A stretch of 64,000 bases of DNA, from positions 558,001-622,000 of the forward strand of contig NZ_CP130748.1 in assembly GCF_030563405.1 (NCBI RefSeq). The letters are read 5' to 3'. Each line of letters starts with the position of its first letter. Position 1 is the first letter of the stretch. The notes beneath the pieces are model-generated. The model did no database searches. It had not been told where the DNA came from and saw nothing but the letters and a program-made list of their open reading frames with translations. This document shows positions 29,827 to 39,045 of the stretch, in pieces. Source of the stretch: Vibrio sp. SNU_ST1. GTDB taxonomy: Bacteria > Pseudomonadota > Gammaproteobacteria > Enterobacterales > Vibrionaceae. The position numbers were made by a program, and so were the translations under genes.

Positions 29827-30516
29827 ATGTCGAGAAGGATTCTGGTCGTTGAAGATGAAGCACCTATTCGTGAGATGCTGTGTTTTGTACTTGAACAAAA
29901 AGGCTACCAAGCAGTAGAGGCTGAAGATTACGATACAGCGGTAAACAAGCTATGTGAACCTTTCCCAGATCTAGTATTACTAGATTGGATGCTACCTGGT
30001 GGTAGCGGGATAAACTTTATCAAGCATATGAAGCGTGAAGAGTTAACTCGCAACATCCCAGTGGTGATGCTGACGGCTCGTGGTGAAGAGGAAGATAAGG
30101 TTCGCGGTTTAGAAGTTGGTGCTGACGACTACATTACCAAACCATTTTCGCCAAAAGAGTTGGTCGCTCGTCTGAAAGCGGTTATTCGCCGTGTAACACC
30201 AACGGCATTGGAAGATGTGATAGATGTTCAAGGGCTTAAATTAGACCCTGTATCTCACCGCGTTACAGCAAGCGAAGGTCCAGTTGATATGGGACCAACC
30301 GAGTTCAAAATGCTGCATTTCTTTATGACTCACCAAGAGCGAGTATACAGCCGAGAGCAACTGCTAAATAACGTTTGGGGTACTAACGTTTACGTTGAAG
30401 ACCGTACGGTTGATGTTCATATTCGACGTCTACGCAAAGCTCTCGAATCTGCTGGTCATGACAAATTAATTCAAACGGTTCGCGGCGCAGGCTACCGTTT
30501 TTCTACAAAGGCTTAA
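29827..30516 (+). CDS. phoB: PhoB, phosphate response regulator
   Basis: OmpR-class transcription factor activated by PhoR under phosphate limitation. The receiver domain (1-120) has the acidic pocket EDE at 9-11, phosphoacceptor D53 in LLDWMLPGG and the conserved Lys in [10 protein letters not shown] winged-helix DNA-binding domain (about 130-225) ends in [14 protein letters not shown] and RGAGYRFS. 229 residues as in E. coli. A Pho box precedes it, and phoR follows 33 bases on. Confidence 0.98.
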   Translation: MSRRILVVEDEAPIREMLCFVLEQKGYQAVEAEDYDTAVNKLCEPFPDLVLLDWMLPGGSGINFIKHMKREELTRNIPVVMLTARGEEEDKVRGLEVGADDYITKPFSPKELVARLKAVIRRVTPTALEDVIDVQGLKLDPVSHRVTASEGPVDMGPTEFKMLHFFMTHQERVYSREQLLNNVWGTNVYVEDRTVDVHIRRLRKALESAGHDKLIQTVRGAGYRFSTKA

Positions 30517-30549
30517 TGTGGCTTCACTGCCCAGTTTATGGAGTCCTGA

Positions 30550-31848
30550 ATGGTTGAGAAGTTAACCTGGAAGAAGCTAGCTTGGGAGCTGGCTTTTTTT
30601 TACGCACCTTGGATTATAGTCGGATGGATATTCGGTTATTTACCTTGGTTATTGCTGGCTGCAACAGTATTACAGTTAGCATGGCATCTACACTATCAAA
30701 TGCGTTTGTCTGCTTGGTTGTGGGATGAAAAGCGGTTAACACCCCCTTCTGGTTCTGGAAACTGGGAGTCTCTGTTTAACGGTATCTATCGTATGCAGCA
30801 GAGACAGCGTCGTAAGCGCAAAGAATTGACCAACCTTATCCGCCGTTTCAGAAACGGTGCTGAATCCCTTCCCGATGCCGTTGTGGTGTTTCGCGGTGAA
30901 GGCAATATTGTTTGGTGTAACAAGCTTGCTCAGTATTTACTGGGCTTTCGCTGGCCAGACGATTCTGGGCAACCTATCTCCAACTTGATCCGCACGCCGG
31001 ACTTCATCAAGTACCTTAATAAACAAGATTTCTCAGAGCCGCTAGAGATGCCTTCGCCACTTAATGTGGAGCGCATGCTTGAGCTTCGTATCGTACCGTA
31101 TACCGAGGGCGAACACCTTATGGTAGTACGTGATGTTACTCAGCTAAAACAGCTAGAAGGCATGCGTCGTAACTTTTTCGCTAACGTTTCTCACGAGCTG
31201 CGTACTCCAATGACCGTACTTCAGGGCTACCTTGAAATGACGGAAGATCCAGACATGATCGTTGGGCCTATGTGGCCTAAGGCTCATGGTGTGATGACCG
31301 AGCAGTTGAATCGTATGAACAGTCTGGTGAATCAGCTTTTAACTCTTTCTAAGATAGAAGCGGCGCCAATGCATGAATTGGATGAAGTGGTTAACGTTCC
31401 GGCTATGTTGGAAGTTCTTGAAAAAGAAGCAGCTAGCCTCAGTGGAGAGCGAGAACATAAGCTTGAATTTGATATTGATAAGAGCCTACGCGTATTAGCT
31501 GATGAAGATCAGTTAAGAAGTGCGATATCGAATCTGGTTTACAATGCAGTGAAATACACGCCGCCGGGCGCAACGGTTAAGGTGCGTTGGTATCAAACCA
31601 GTCAAGGCGCGTGTTTGGATGTGTCAGATACTGGAGACGGTATCGAACCACAACACTTGCATCGACTTACCGAGCGTTTCTATCGTGTTGATAAAGCACG
31701 CTCACGCGATACTGGGGGCAGTGGCCTAGGATTAGCGATTGTTAAACATGCGTTGAGTCATCATGATTCACATTTAGAAATTCAAAGTGAAGTGGGTGTT
31801 GGTAGCCGATTCCATTTCACGCTGCCTAGCCGATTGACAGTGTCATGA
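30550..31848 (+). CDS. phoR: PhoR, phosphate sensor histidine kinase
   Basis: Inner-membrane kinase/phosphatase of PhoB that reads the state of the Pst transporter through PhoU. Two hydrophobic segments lie at about 14-46 with almost no periplasmic loop, as is usual for PhoR. A PAS domain (about 100-195) precedes HisKA with phosphoacceptor H215 in [10 protein letters not shown], and HATPase motifs ([30 protein letters not shown]) complete it. 432 residues. Its stop overlaps the pstS start as ATGA. Confidence 0.97.
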   Translation: MVEKLTWKKLAWELAFFYAPWIIVGWIFGYLPWLLLAATVLQLAWHLHYQMRLSAWLWDEKRLTPPSGSGNWESLFNGIYRMQQRQRRKRKELTNLIRRFRNGAESLPDAVVVFRGEGNIVWCNKLAQYLLGFRWPDDSGQPISNLIRTPDFIKYLNKQDFSEPLEMPSPLNVERMLELRIVPYTEGEHLMVVRDVTQLKQLEGMRRNFFANVSHELRTPMTVLQGYLEMTEDPDMIVGPMWPKAHGVMTEQLNRMNSLVNQLLTLSKIEAAPMHELDEVVNVPAMLEVLEKEAASLSGEREHKLEFDIDKSLRVLADEDQLRSAISNLVYNAVKYTPPGATVKVRWYQTSQGACLDVSDTGDGIEPQHLHRLTERFYRVDKARSRDTGGSGLGLAIVKHALSHHDSHLEIQSEVGVGSRFHFTLPSRLTVS

Positions 31849-32846
31849 GTTCTTTAATACGCAGGATGCGTTTCCCCATCAGTTCATTATTAGCATTAGC
31901 ATTAGCATTAGCATTAGCATTAGCTTTGGTTACCCCTGTTCATGCCGAGCAAGGTGTCGATTCTCTTCCAGGTTATTCTAAGGTTCCGGGTATTTCGGGC
32001 AGCTTGTTGTCTGTCGGTTCCGATACCTTAGCGGGAATGACAACGTTATGGGTTGAAGAGTTTAAGTCTTACTACCCGAACGTGAATGCTCAAGTTCAGG
32101 CTTCTGGTTCATCCACTGCACCTCCAGCCTTAACAGAAGGTACTGCCCATCTCGGGCCTATGAGTCGCCCAATGCGCCTGCGAGAAGTGGAAGCGTTCGA
32201 AAGGGAGCATGGCTATAAGCCGACGGCGCTTCGAGTTGCTATCGATGCGATTGGTCTTTTTGTGCATCGTGATAATCCTATCGAGGGGCTTAGTTTTCGC
32301 GAAATTGACAGCATATTTTCAGAGACATTGCGCTGTGGCGCGACTAAGCAGCTAAACAATTGGCAAGATTTAGGTATCAGCCAGCCGTGGGCAAAACATA
32401 GATTCCAACTGTTCGGTCGTAATTCCGTTTCGGGAACCTATGGCTACTTCAAACAAAACGCATTATGTAGTGGCGACTTCAAGAACCGAGTCAATGAGCA
32501 GCCAGGCTCTGCGTCGGTTGTACAGTCGGTCGCTTCATCAATCAGCGGGATAGGGTACTCAGGTATTGGTTATCGAGTGGCTGGTGTAAAGTTAATTCCT
32601 ATTGCCGAGCATGGTTCTGATTACGTAGAGCCTACTCGAGCGAATATTTTAAGTGGAGATTACCCGCTATCGCGCTTTCTCTATGTGTATGTGAATAAAC
32701 ACCCAGATAAACCGCTTTCTCCTGTAGAGAGAGAGTTCCTCACTTTTGTGTTCTCAAAGCAAGGGCAAGAACTTGTAGAGAAAGATGGCTATTTAGCGAT
32801 ACCGCCTGAGTTCGCAGAGCAAGAGTTGGCAAAAGTCGGGCTCTGA
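31845..32846 (+). CDS. pstS: PstS-type phosphate-binding protein
   Basis: Periplasmic receptor that delivers phosphate to the Pst ABC transporter. It overlaps phoR by ATGA, so translation is probably coupled. The signal peptide is odd: its core is an uninterrupted run of Leu-Ala dipeptides (residues 16-27) encoded by tandem hexamers, with cleavage near VHA-EQ and no lipobox. The mature part shows the PBP-like family: [29 protein letters not shown] and [12 protein letters not shown], which carry the phosphate contacts. pstCAB lies 4 kb away beyond ppx-ppk rather than next to it. Confidence 0.92.
   Translation: MSSLIRRMRFPISSLLALALALALALALVTPVHAEQGVDSLPGYSKVPGISGSLLSVGSDTLAGMTTLWVEEFKSYYPNVNAQVQASGSSTAPPALTEGTAHLGPMSRPMRLREVEAFEREHGYKPTALRVAIDAIGLFVHRDNPIEGLSFREIDSIFSETLRCGATKQLNNWQDLGISQPWAKHRFQLFGRNSVSGTYGYFKQNALCSGDFKNRVNEQPGSASVVQSVASSISGIGYSGIGYRVAGVKLIPIAEHGSDYVEPTRANILSGDYPLSRFLYVYVNKHPDKPLSPVEREFLTFVFSKQGQELVEKDGYLAIPPEFAEQELAKVGL
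31890..31925 (+). repeat. In-frame hexamer repeat (TTAGCA) in pstS
   Basis: Five exact TTAGCA units and a sixth TTAGCT, encoding Leu-Ala six times in the signal-peptide core. The unit is two codons, so length changes keep the frame and alter only hydrophobic-core length. Confidence 0.97.
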
Positions 32847-32881
32847 TTGAGGCTACTACAAACTTAGTCAAGAATATGTAG

Positions 32882-32911
32882 AAACAGCTTGCTAAGTCGC
32901 AGGCTGTTTTT
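32882..32911. terminator. Terminator between pstS and ppx
   Basis: An 11-bp stem with one wobble (AAACAGCTTGC / GCAGGCTGTTT), then TTTGTTTT, between converging pstS and ppx. Confidence 0.8.
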
Positions 32912-32921
32912 GTTTTGACTG

Positions 32922-34433
32922 TTATTCTACCTTTAACGACCATCCAGCATTTTGCCAACGTTGTTGTTCTTCTTTGAGTTCATATTCAAGCAGTTGGTTT
33001 TGGGCCAACCAATCGCTGTTAGATCCTTTCAATTCCCAGTTATCCTGTTGTTCAATCGTTAGAGTCACGTCTGGGGCCAGTGCTTGATTCCGCTGACGGT
33101 TGAGTAAGATAGCGAGTCTTAATATGCGAATTAGTAGCGTTATTTGTTGTGGAGAGAATAGAGACAGTTCCGGCAAGTCTTGTCGCTTAATCGCTTTTCT
33201 TTGGTGGCGAACCAATGTCGAGATAAGACGTTGTTGCTCAGTATTGAAACCGGGCATTGTCGTGTGCTTAAGCAGATAAGCGGAATGGCGGTGATAGCCT
33301 TGGAATGCGATGCTTTGTCCTACCTCATGAAGTAGTGCAGCCCAACCAACCAGATCATACAGCTCATTGGTGACCGTAGTAGTTATTTGAGACTGCACTT
33401 GTTTCAGTAATGCAAGGGCGAGTTCTTTGACTTTCTGGCCATGAGCTACGTCAACATGGTATCGAGATACGAGTGTTTCGGCGGTTCTTGTTCGAACATC
33501 AATATCTTTAAATCTATCCTCCATGTCATAAAGAACGCCTTCTCTCAGGGCGCCATCAGAAAAATGTAACTCCTTTATGTCCAGCGTATCCATAGCTGCT
33601 GAAAGAATGGTGACGCCAGCAGCAAACACTGGCTTTCTCTCATCACTTAAACCTGAAAGGTCTAAGGTTTTGGATGATGAAAACTCACATAAGTGATTTT
33701 TCAAATAGGACAGACGTTGCGGCGTAATGAGGCCATCGGTAAACCCTAAGCCAATGAGTACCTCTTTTATTGATTTAGCCGTCCCTGATGAGCCAAAGGC
33801 GATTTCCCAAGGGGCCTTTGTGTATTCTTCAATCAATGGCATCAATAGACGAGTAGCTGCGGTATAAGCATCTGAGAAGTGTTGTGAGGTTAGCTCTCCG
33901 TCAGCAAAGAAACGTTGAGTGAAGCTGACACATCCCATAGGTAAACTGCGCATAATTAGGGGGGTAAAGCCTTGCCCAGCGACGAGTTCGGTACTCCCTC
34001 CACCGATATCAATAACCAATTTAGATTTAGAAGCGATTTGAGTGTGTTCTACACCGTTATAGATTATTCGAGCTTCTTCTTGACCTGAAATGATCTCTAT
34101 TGGAAAAGGAAACAGTGGTCTGGCTTGCTCTAAGAAGTCTTGAGCGTTTTTGGCCTTTCTTAGAGTATGAGTCGCAACAACTCTGACATCATCAAGTTCA
34201 AAATCCGCTAGTCGTTCAGCGAATACCTTGAGGCATTCCAAGCCTCGCTCGATAGCGCTTTCGGATAAGAAGTTAAACTCATCCAACCCGTCGCCCAATC
34301 TCACTTTCTGTTTGTGTCTGCTGACTAATTGCAGGTGTTGATCGAATACTCTGGCAACCACCATATGAAAGCTGTTCGAACCTAAATCGATAGCGGCAAT
34401 ACATCGAGAATGTTTGTTATCAATTAGCGGCAT
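32922..34433 (-). CDS. ppx: Ppx, exopolyphosphatase
   Basis: Removes terminal phosphates from polyphosphate; Ppx/GppA family, peripheral or cytoplasmic. The 503 residues show the ASKHA nucleotide fold: AAIDLGSNSFHMVVARV at the N-terminus, VIDIGGGSTELV near 145 and GSSGTAKSIKE. The C-terminal HD-type helical domain has LLHEVGQSIAFQGYHRHSAYLL. It starts inside the 3' end of ppk (10-base overlap), so the two are translationally coupled. Confidence 0.96.
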   Translation of the reverse strand: MPLIDNKHSRCIAAIDLGSNSFHMVVARVFDQHLQLVSRHKQKVRLGDGLDEFNFLSESAIERGLECLKVFAERLADFELDDVRVVATHTLRKAKNAQDFLEQARPLFPFPIEIISGQEEARIIYNGVEHTQIASKSKLVIDIGGGSTELVAGQGFTPLIMRSLPMGCVSFTQRFFADGELTSQHFSDAYTAATRLLMPLIEEYTKAPWEIAFGSSGTAKSIKEVLIGLGFTDGLITPQRLSYLKNHLCEFSSSKTLDLSGLSDERKPVFAAGVTILSAAMDTLDIKELHFSDGALREGVLYDMEDRFKDIDVRTRTAETLVSRYHVDVAHGQKVKELALALLKQVQSQITTTVTNELYDLVGWAALLHEVGQSIAFQGYHRHSAYLLKHTTMPGFNTEQQRLISTLVRHQRKAIKRQDLPELSLFSPQQITLLIRILRLAILLNRQRNQALAPDVTLTIEQQDNWELKGSNSDWLAQNQLLEYELKEEQQRWQNAGWSLKVE

Positions 34434-36520
34434 GATTTCTTCTCTTGTTTGTACTTCTTGCGAGCAAGTTTCTCCATACGTTTAATATAGTGGTAAGTGG
34501 AGAGTTGTGACGTCGGGTAATCGAGTGGGTTTGTTGGAGCTTGTATGTAAGGGTTGCTCATCGATTGCTCTAGCACTCGGGCTTTGTTGCTATCATCGAA
34601 ATGAAACTCGGTGATATCGATAATGGTTTGCTTGATCTTTGGATCTAAAATTGGGGCTGCAACTTCGATGCGGTGATCAAAGTTTCGTGTCATCCAGTCG
34701 GCAGAGGAGATATAGACTGTTGGATTACCAGCGTTACCAAAGATCATCACTCTTGGGTGCTCGAGAAAGCGATCGACCACACTAACAACCTCAATCTTCT
34801 CACTGATGTTGGGGACTCCTGGTACGAGAGAGCACATACCACGAATGACCATTCTCACCTTTACATTGGCTTGACTGGCCTGATAGAGCTTCTCAATGAT
34901 CTCTCGGTCGACTAAATTGTTGAGTTTTAGAGTGATACTCGCAGGTTTGCTCTCTATCGCGTTTTGTATTTCATTATCTATCAACTGATACAGGCGTTTT
35001 CTTGTATTCTTTGGTGACACAATCAGTTGTTTGAACTGTGATTTTTGATAAGGATTTTCAATATACTTAAAGATTTGTCTCACCTCTTGGGTCAAATCTT
35101 CATTCGCAGTGAGCAGAGAAAAATCGGTATACACGCGCGCTGTTACTTCATGAAAGTTACCGGTGCCAATATGAGCGTAATGCGCCGTATGCTTTCCTTC
35201 TTTCCGTTTAATGAGCAGCAGCTTAGAGTGAATTTTCAAACTTGGGATACCATGGATGACTTTTATACCGGCTTCTTGAAGTTTCTTGGTCCATTGAATA
35301 TTGGCTTGTTCATCAAAGCGAGCTTGCAGCTCAACGACGACTGTTACTTTCTTACCATTGTGTGCCGCATCGATGATCGAGCTAAGGAGCTTTGAGCCTT
35401 CTGCAACACGGTAAACGTTTATTTTTATGGAGGTTACTTTCGGGTCAAAGGAAGCCTGCCTCACGAGTTCAGTAATGTGATTAAAGGTGTGATAAGGGTA
35501 ATGCAGTAAGATATCGCGGTCTTTTATTGCTTCGAAGTAGTTTGGGTAGTGGCTGAAATGCGCGCACTTAATTGCGGGAAGTGGGCGATTAACTAAATCA
35601 CGTCGGTTAAGGCTTGGGAATTCGCAGAAATGCTTGAAGTTATGATAGCGACCTCCCGCGATAACACTGTCATAGTCAGACAGCTTAAGTTTGACTTGTA
35701 AGAAATTGAGCATTTCAGCTGGCATTTCTGACTCATAGATAAGGCGTATCGGTAGTGCTGTTAAGCGCTGTTCTAAACCCAACGACATAGATTCTAATAG
35801 GTTATTTTCATTGTCCTCTTGAAGATCATAATCGGCATCACGAGTCATTTTTATAGCAAAGCAACGCACGGAGTCATACTCAAAGAATCCTTTAAGCAAG
35901 TCATCTAAACAAAATCGAACTATATTATCTAATAAGATCAAAGTAGTACGCTGTGAACCAGACGTGTCTGGTAACTTAACAAATCGAGGGAGAGCTTCTG
36001 ATGGGATTTCGAGTAAGACATATTGAGAAGATGTCTCTCGCTCAATGTCGATCGCCAAGTAGCTTTGTTCATCTTTGATAATATTGAGTAACTGGCTATC
36101 TTCGTTCAAGAGAAACGGAGTTAAATGTGGCAGTACTTTTTTCTTAAAGTACTTTTTGATCCATTCACTCTGATCCTCAGTAATCTGTTGTTCGTTGACC
36201 AGAAAAATACGATTGCGTGCCAGTTCTAATAGTAAGTCGCTATACAGTTCATGGAATCGAGCATCGAGCTTTCTTGCTTTGCTCTGCATTTGAGTTAGTA
36301 GGGTTTTCTGCGAGTTGGCAGATAATTGTGGATCTTGGAGTAAGATCTTTCGTTTCACGTCAGCAAATCGGACTTTGTAAAACTCATCGAGGTTTTTCGA
36401 GTAAATACCTAAAAAACGAACTCTTTCGATTAAGGGGACTGATTTGTCGGCCGCTTCTTGGAGTACTCTTTCATTGAAGGATAACCAGCTAAGTTCTTTT
36501 GTTACATAGTCTTTTTCCAT
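34424..36520 (-). CDS. ppk1: Ppk1, polyphosphate kinase
   Basis: Reversibly builds polyphosphate from ATP. The 698 residues match the family: the N domain opens with KELSWLSFNERVLQEA, the head domain follows, and two phospholipase-D-like catalytic domains carry HSKLLLIKR, with the His that is autophosphorylated in this family, and AHIGTGNFHE, then SSADWMTRN. It forms an operon with ppx and is divergent from pstC over a 200-base region that contains a Pho box. Confidence 0.97.
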   Translation of the reverse strand: MEKDYVTKELSWLSFNERVLQEAADKSVPLIERVRFLGIYSKNLDEFYKVRFADVKRKILLQDPQLSANSQKTLLTQMQSKARKLDARFHELYSDLLLELARNRIFLVNEQQITEDQSEWIKKYFKKKVLPHLTPFLLNEDSQLLNIIKDEQSYLAIDIERETSSQYVLLEIPSEALPRFVKLPDTSGSQRTTLILLDNIVRFCLDDLLKGFFEYDSVRCFAIKMTRDADYDLQEDNENNLLESMSLGLEQRLTALPIRLIYESEMPAEMLNFLQVKLKLSDYDSVIAGGRYHNFKHFCEFPSLNRRDLVNRPLPAIKCAHFSHYPNYFEAIKDRDILLHYPYHTFNHITELVRQASFDPKVTSIKINVYRVAEGSKLLSSIIDAAHNGKKVTVVVELQARFDEQANIQWTKKLQEAGIKVIHGIPSLKIHSKLLLIKRKEGKHTAHYAHIGTGNFHEVTARVYTDFSLLTANEDLTQEVRQIFKYIENPYQKSQFKQLIVSPKNTRKRLYQLIDNEIQNAIESKPASITLKLNNLVDREIIEKLYQASQANVKVRMVIRGMCSLVPGVPNISEKIEVVSVVDRFLEHPRVMIFGNAGNPTVYISSADWMTRNFDHRIEVAAPILDPKIKQTIIDITEFHFDDSNKARVLEQSMSNPYIQAPTNPLDYPTSQLSTYHYIKRMEKLARKKYKQEKKSCR

Positions 36521-36656
36521 TGAGATGATAATCCTTGAGTGCTGGCTATAGAGCTGATTACTTTAATTTAGAATGACAAAATTCACAAAATCTATGATCT
36601 TACTTTAAGAAATATGGTCAACAAACTTGTTATTAGTTTCAGTTGTTTAACGTAAC

Positions 36657-36674
36657 TTGTAATATAATTGTCAT
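36657..36674 (+). promoter_or_regulatory. Pho box upstream of pstC
   Basis: TTGTAAT-ATAA-TTGTCAT: two heptamers with the standard 4-base spacer, matching CTGTCAT at 5 and 6 of 7 positions, 46 bases before pstC. It lies in the shared ppk/pstC regulatory region and could serve both. Confidence 0.78.
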
Positions 36675-36720
36675 CTAACGTACATATTATGTCAGTAGCT
36701 AAAAAAAGGTAGATAAACAG

Positions 36721-38937
36721 ATGGCTTCAGCCCAATTTTCATTGAAAGAGCGCGACAAAAAAAGATGGTTGAAAGATCGTCTCGTCCGTTTTTCGGTGAC
36801 ATGTGGTGCCGTCAGTGTTCTAGCGGCTCTGGTGCTGATCTTTGTTTACTTGGCGATGGTCATTTTACCGGTATTTTCTGATACTGGTTTAGAGACTGAC
36901 CAAGCCGTGAAGAGCGTTGCCATAGAAAAGCCTATCGCCTTATCGGTTGATGAATACGGTCAGCATGCGTTTACTATCGAAAAATCTGGTTTGGTTCAGT
37001 TTTGGGATTTAGAGTCTCAAAATACACACTCTTACTTTGAGCGTAATGTTTTAGCTAACCCCATCGCCTTTTCTCGAAATACCCCGTCTGAAAACTGGTT
37101 TGCCTTTGCCGATAGCGCAAGCAACCTTACTTTTTTCTACCCAGAGTATAGTGCGCCTGTGCTGCAAAAGGGCAGTGAAGCCAAACCTAAAATTGAGCAA
37201 ATCGATCTCCCTGAACCATTTTTAAATGATGTATCATCAAACGGAACAACAATCGAAAAATTTGCGTTCTCTAAGAATGGACCTGGGATCACGGTTGCCG
37301 CTCAGTTAAGCGACCAACGAGTTTTAGTGAAGTGGTACCAAAGTGATGTTACGGGTCAGTATGTTTTTCAGAAGAGCCAATGGCTGTCGGATAAGTTGGG
37401 TTTACAGCAACAGTTGTTAGTCACGCCTGATGGCCAAACCTTATATCTCCGAGCGCAATCGGATTTAGTGGTTTTGAAGCTATCAGATAGCGGCTTCGAT
37501 GTTCGTGAAGTGATTGATCTTAGCTTGAATGATGCGAAGCACTCGGTGAAAAGTATCGATTTACTGTCTGGGGCCTATTCGCTGTTGGTTACGCATGAGG
37601 ACGGACAGGTTTCTCAGTGGTTTGATGTACTCAAAGATGAAAAGCGTAGCCTGACCCATATTCGCGACTTCCAACTCGCCGAAGAGGTACAGTTTATTCT
37701 GCCAGATACTTATAGAAAGGGTTTTTATAGCTTCTATAAGAACGGCACATTACAAAGCCACTATACGACCAGTGAAAAGCTGTCGTTGTTCGAGCGCGCA
37801 TTTGATAAGTCACCACAATTAGCAGCAATGTCGGCCAATGAACTGCATCTGGCGACGCTGATTGATGGCGTCATTAGTGTGGCTAAAGTTGATAATGAAT
37901 ACCCGCAAATATCATTCTCATCGCTTTGGCAAAAAGTCTGGTACGAAAGCTACCCAGAACCGCAATACGTTTGGCAGTCAACGTCGGCAAACGATGACTT
38001 TGAAGAGAAATTCAGTTTAGTCCCTATCACGTTTGGTACCATCAAGGCCGCGCTGTTTGCGATGATGTTTGCCGTGCCGATTGCTGTGCTCGGAGCCATT
38101 TACACTGCATATTTTATGTCACCTCGAATGCGAAGAGTGGTTAAGCCTTCGATAGAGCTGATGGAAGCTCTTCCGACCGTTATTATAGGATTCTTAGCCG
38201 GGCTTTGGTTTGCTCCCATTGTTGAAACGCATTTAACGGCCGTCTTCTCGTTAATGGTGCTATTACCACTGAGCACGCTACTGACTGGGCTTGTTTGGTT
38301 CTGCTTGCCAAAAATGGTGACGAGCCGTTTTACTAATGGTTGGCATGCTCTGATATTGATCCCGGTATTGGTGATGACTGTGATGGCAGTCTTTGCTGGT
38401 GAAAATGGTATGGAAGCCTTGTTGTTTGGTGGCGATATTCGTACTTTCTTGGCTAGTTATGGCATCGACTTTGACCAACGTAATGCGCTGGTGGTTGGTT
38501 TTGCTATGGGTTTTGCTGTCATCCCTACCATTTTCACGATTGCAGAAGACGCTATTTTCTCTGTGCCAAAGCATTTATCTGATGGTTCATTAGCGTTAGG
38601 TGCAACAGCTTGGCAGACCCTTATTTATGTTGTGTTATTGACGGCTAGCCCAGGTATCTTTTCTGCAATCATGATGGGGCTAGGGCGAGCGGTTGGCGAA
38701 ACCATGATCGTTTTGATGGCTACAGGTAACACCCCAATTCTTGACTGGAATATTTTGGAAGGGATGAGGACATTATCGGCCACGATTGCTGTCGAGTTAC
38801 CTGAATCCGAGGTGGGAGGTTCTCACTTCCGCTTGTTGTTCTTAGCTGCACTCTTACTGTTTATTTTTACGTTCGCGGTGAACTCTGTCGCAGAGTGGGT
38901 TAGACAAAGGTTGAGAGATAAATATCGTGCGCTGTAG
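36721..38937 (+). CDS. pstC: PstC, phosphate ABC permease with a large periplasmic insert
   Basis: One of the two membrane subunits of the Pst importer. At 738 residues it is more than twice E. coli PstC (319). After a first membrane segment (about 28-51) comes a predicted periplasmic domain of some 380 residues with WD40-like blades: one ending GLVQFWDL (90-97), one with TPDGQTLYL, one with HEDGQVSQWFDVL (292-304). The permease core with further membrane segments fills about 435-735 and keeps the EAA-type loop (DGSLALGATAWQT) that contacts PstB. Enlarged PstC proteins occur in other marine gammaproteobacteria; the role of the insert is unknown to me. Confidence 0.93.
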   Translation: MASAQFSLKERDKKRWLKDRLVRFSVTCGAVSVLAALVLIFVYLAMVILPVFSDTGLETDQAVKSVAIEKPIALSVDEYGQHAFTIEKSGLVQFWDLESQNTHSYFERNVLANPIAFSRNTPSENWFAFADSASNLTFFYPEYSAPVLQKGSEAKPKIEQIDLPEPFLNDVSSNGTTIEKFAFSKNGPGITVAAQLSDQRVLVKWYQSDVTGQYVFQKSQWLSDKLGLQQQLLVTPDGQTLYLRAQSDLVVLKLSDSGFDVREVIDLSLNDAKHSVKSIDLLSGAYSLLVTHEDGQVSQWFDVLKDEKRSLTHIRDFQLAEEVQFILPDTYRKGFYSFYKNGTLQSHYTTSEKLSLFERAFDKSPQLAAMSANELHLATLIDGVISVAKVDNEYPQISFSSLWQKVWYESYPEPQYVWQSTSANDDFEEKFSLVPITFGTIKAALFAMMFAVPIAVLGAIYTAYFMSPRMRRVVKPSIELMEALPTVIIGFLAGLWFAPIVETHLTAVFSLMVLLPLSTLLTGLVWFCLPKMVTSRFTNGWHALILIPVLVMTVMAVFAGENGMEALLFGGDIRTFLASYGIDFDQRNALVVGFAMGFAVIPTIFTIAEDAIFSVPKHLSDGSLALGATAWQTLIYVVLLTASPGIFSAIMMGLGRAVGETMIVLMATGNTPILDWNILEGMRTLSATIAVELPESEVGGSHFRLLFLAALLLFIFTFAVNSVAEWVRQRLRDKYRAL

Positions 38938-39045
38938 TTTTAAAGATCTACCTCAATGTGTCTTAATGGCTTTTAGTTGTTTGGTTAGCGCATCTCGCGA
39001 ACTTGGCTCTTCCTTGGTTTCAGCACGTCAACAGCAAGGTCGATC

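Noticed and set aside
34673..35395. Plus-strand ORFs inside ppk1
   Set aside because: Antisense shadows of a well-conserved coding gene.
36560..36605. Separate Pho box for ppk on the minus strand
   Set aside because: One TTGTCAT half-site is present, but no partner at the 11-base period.
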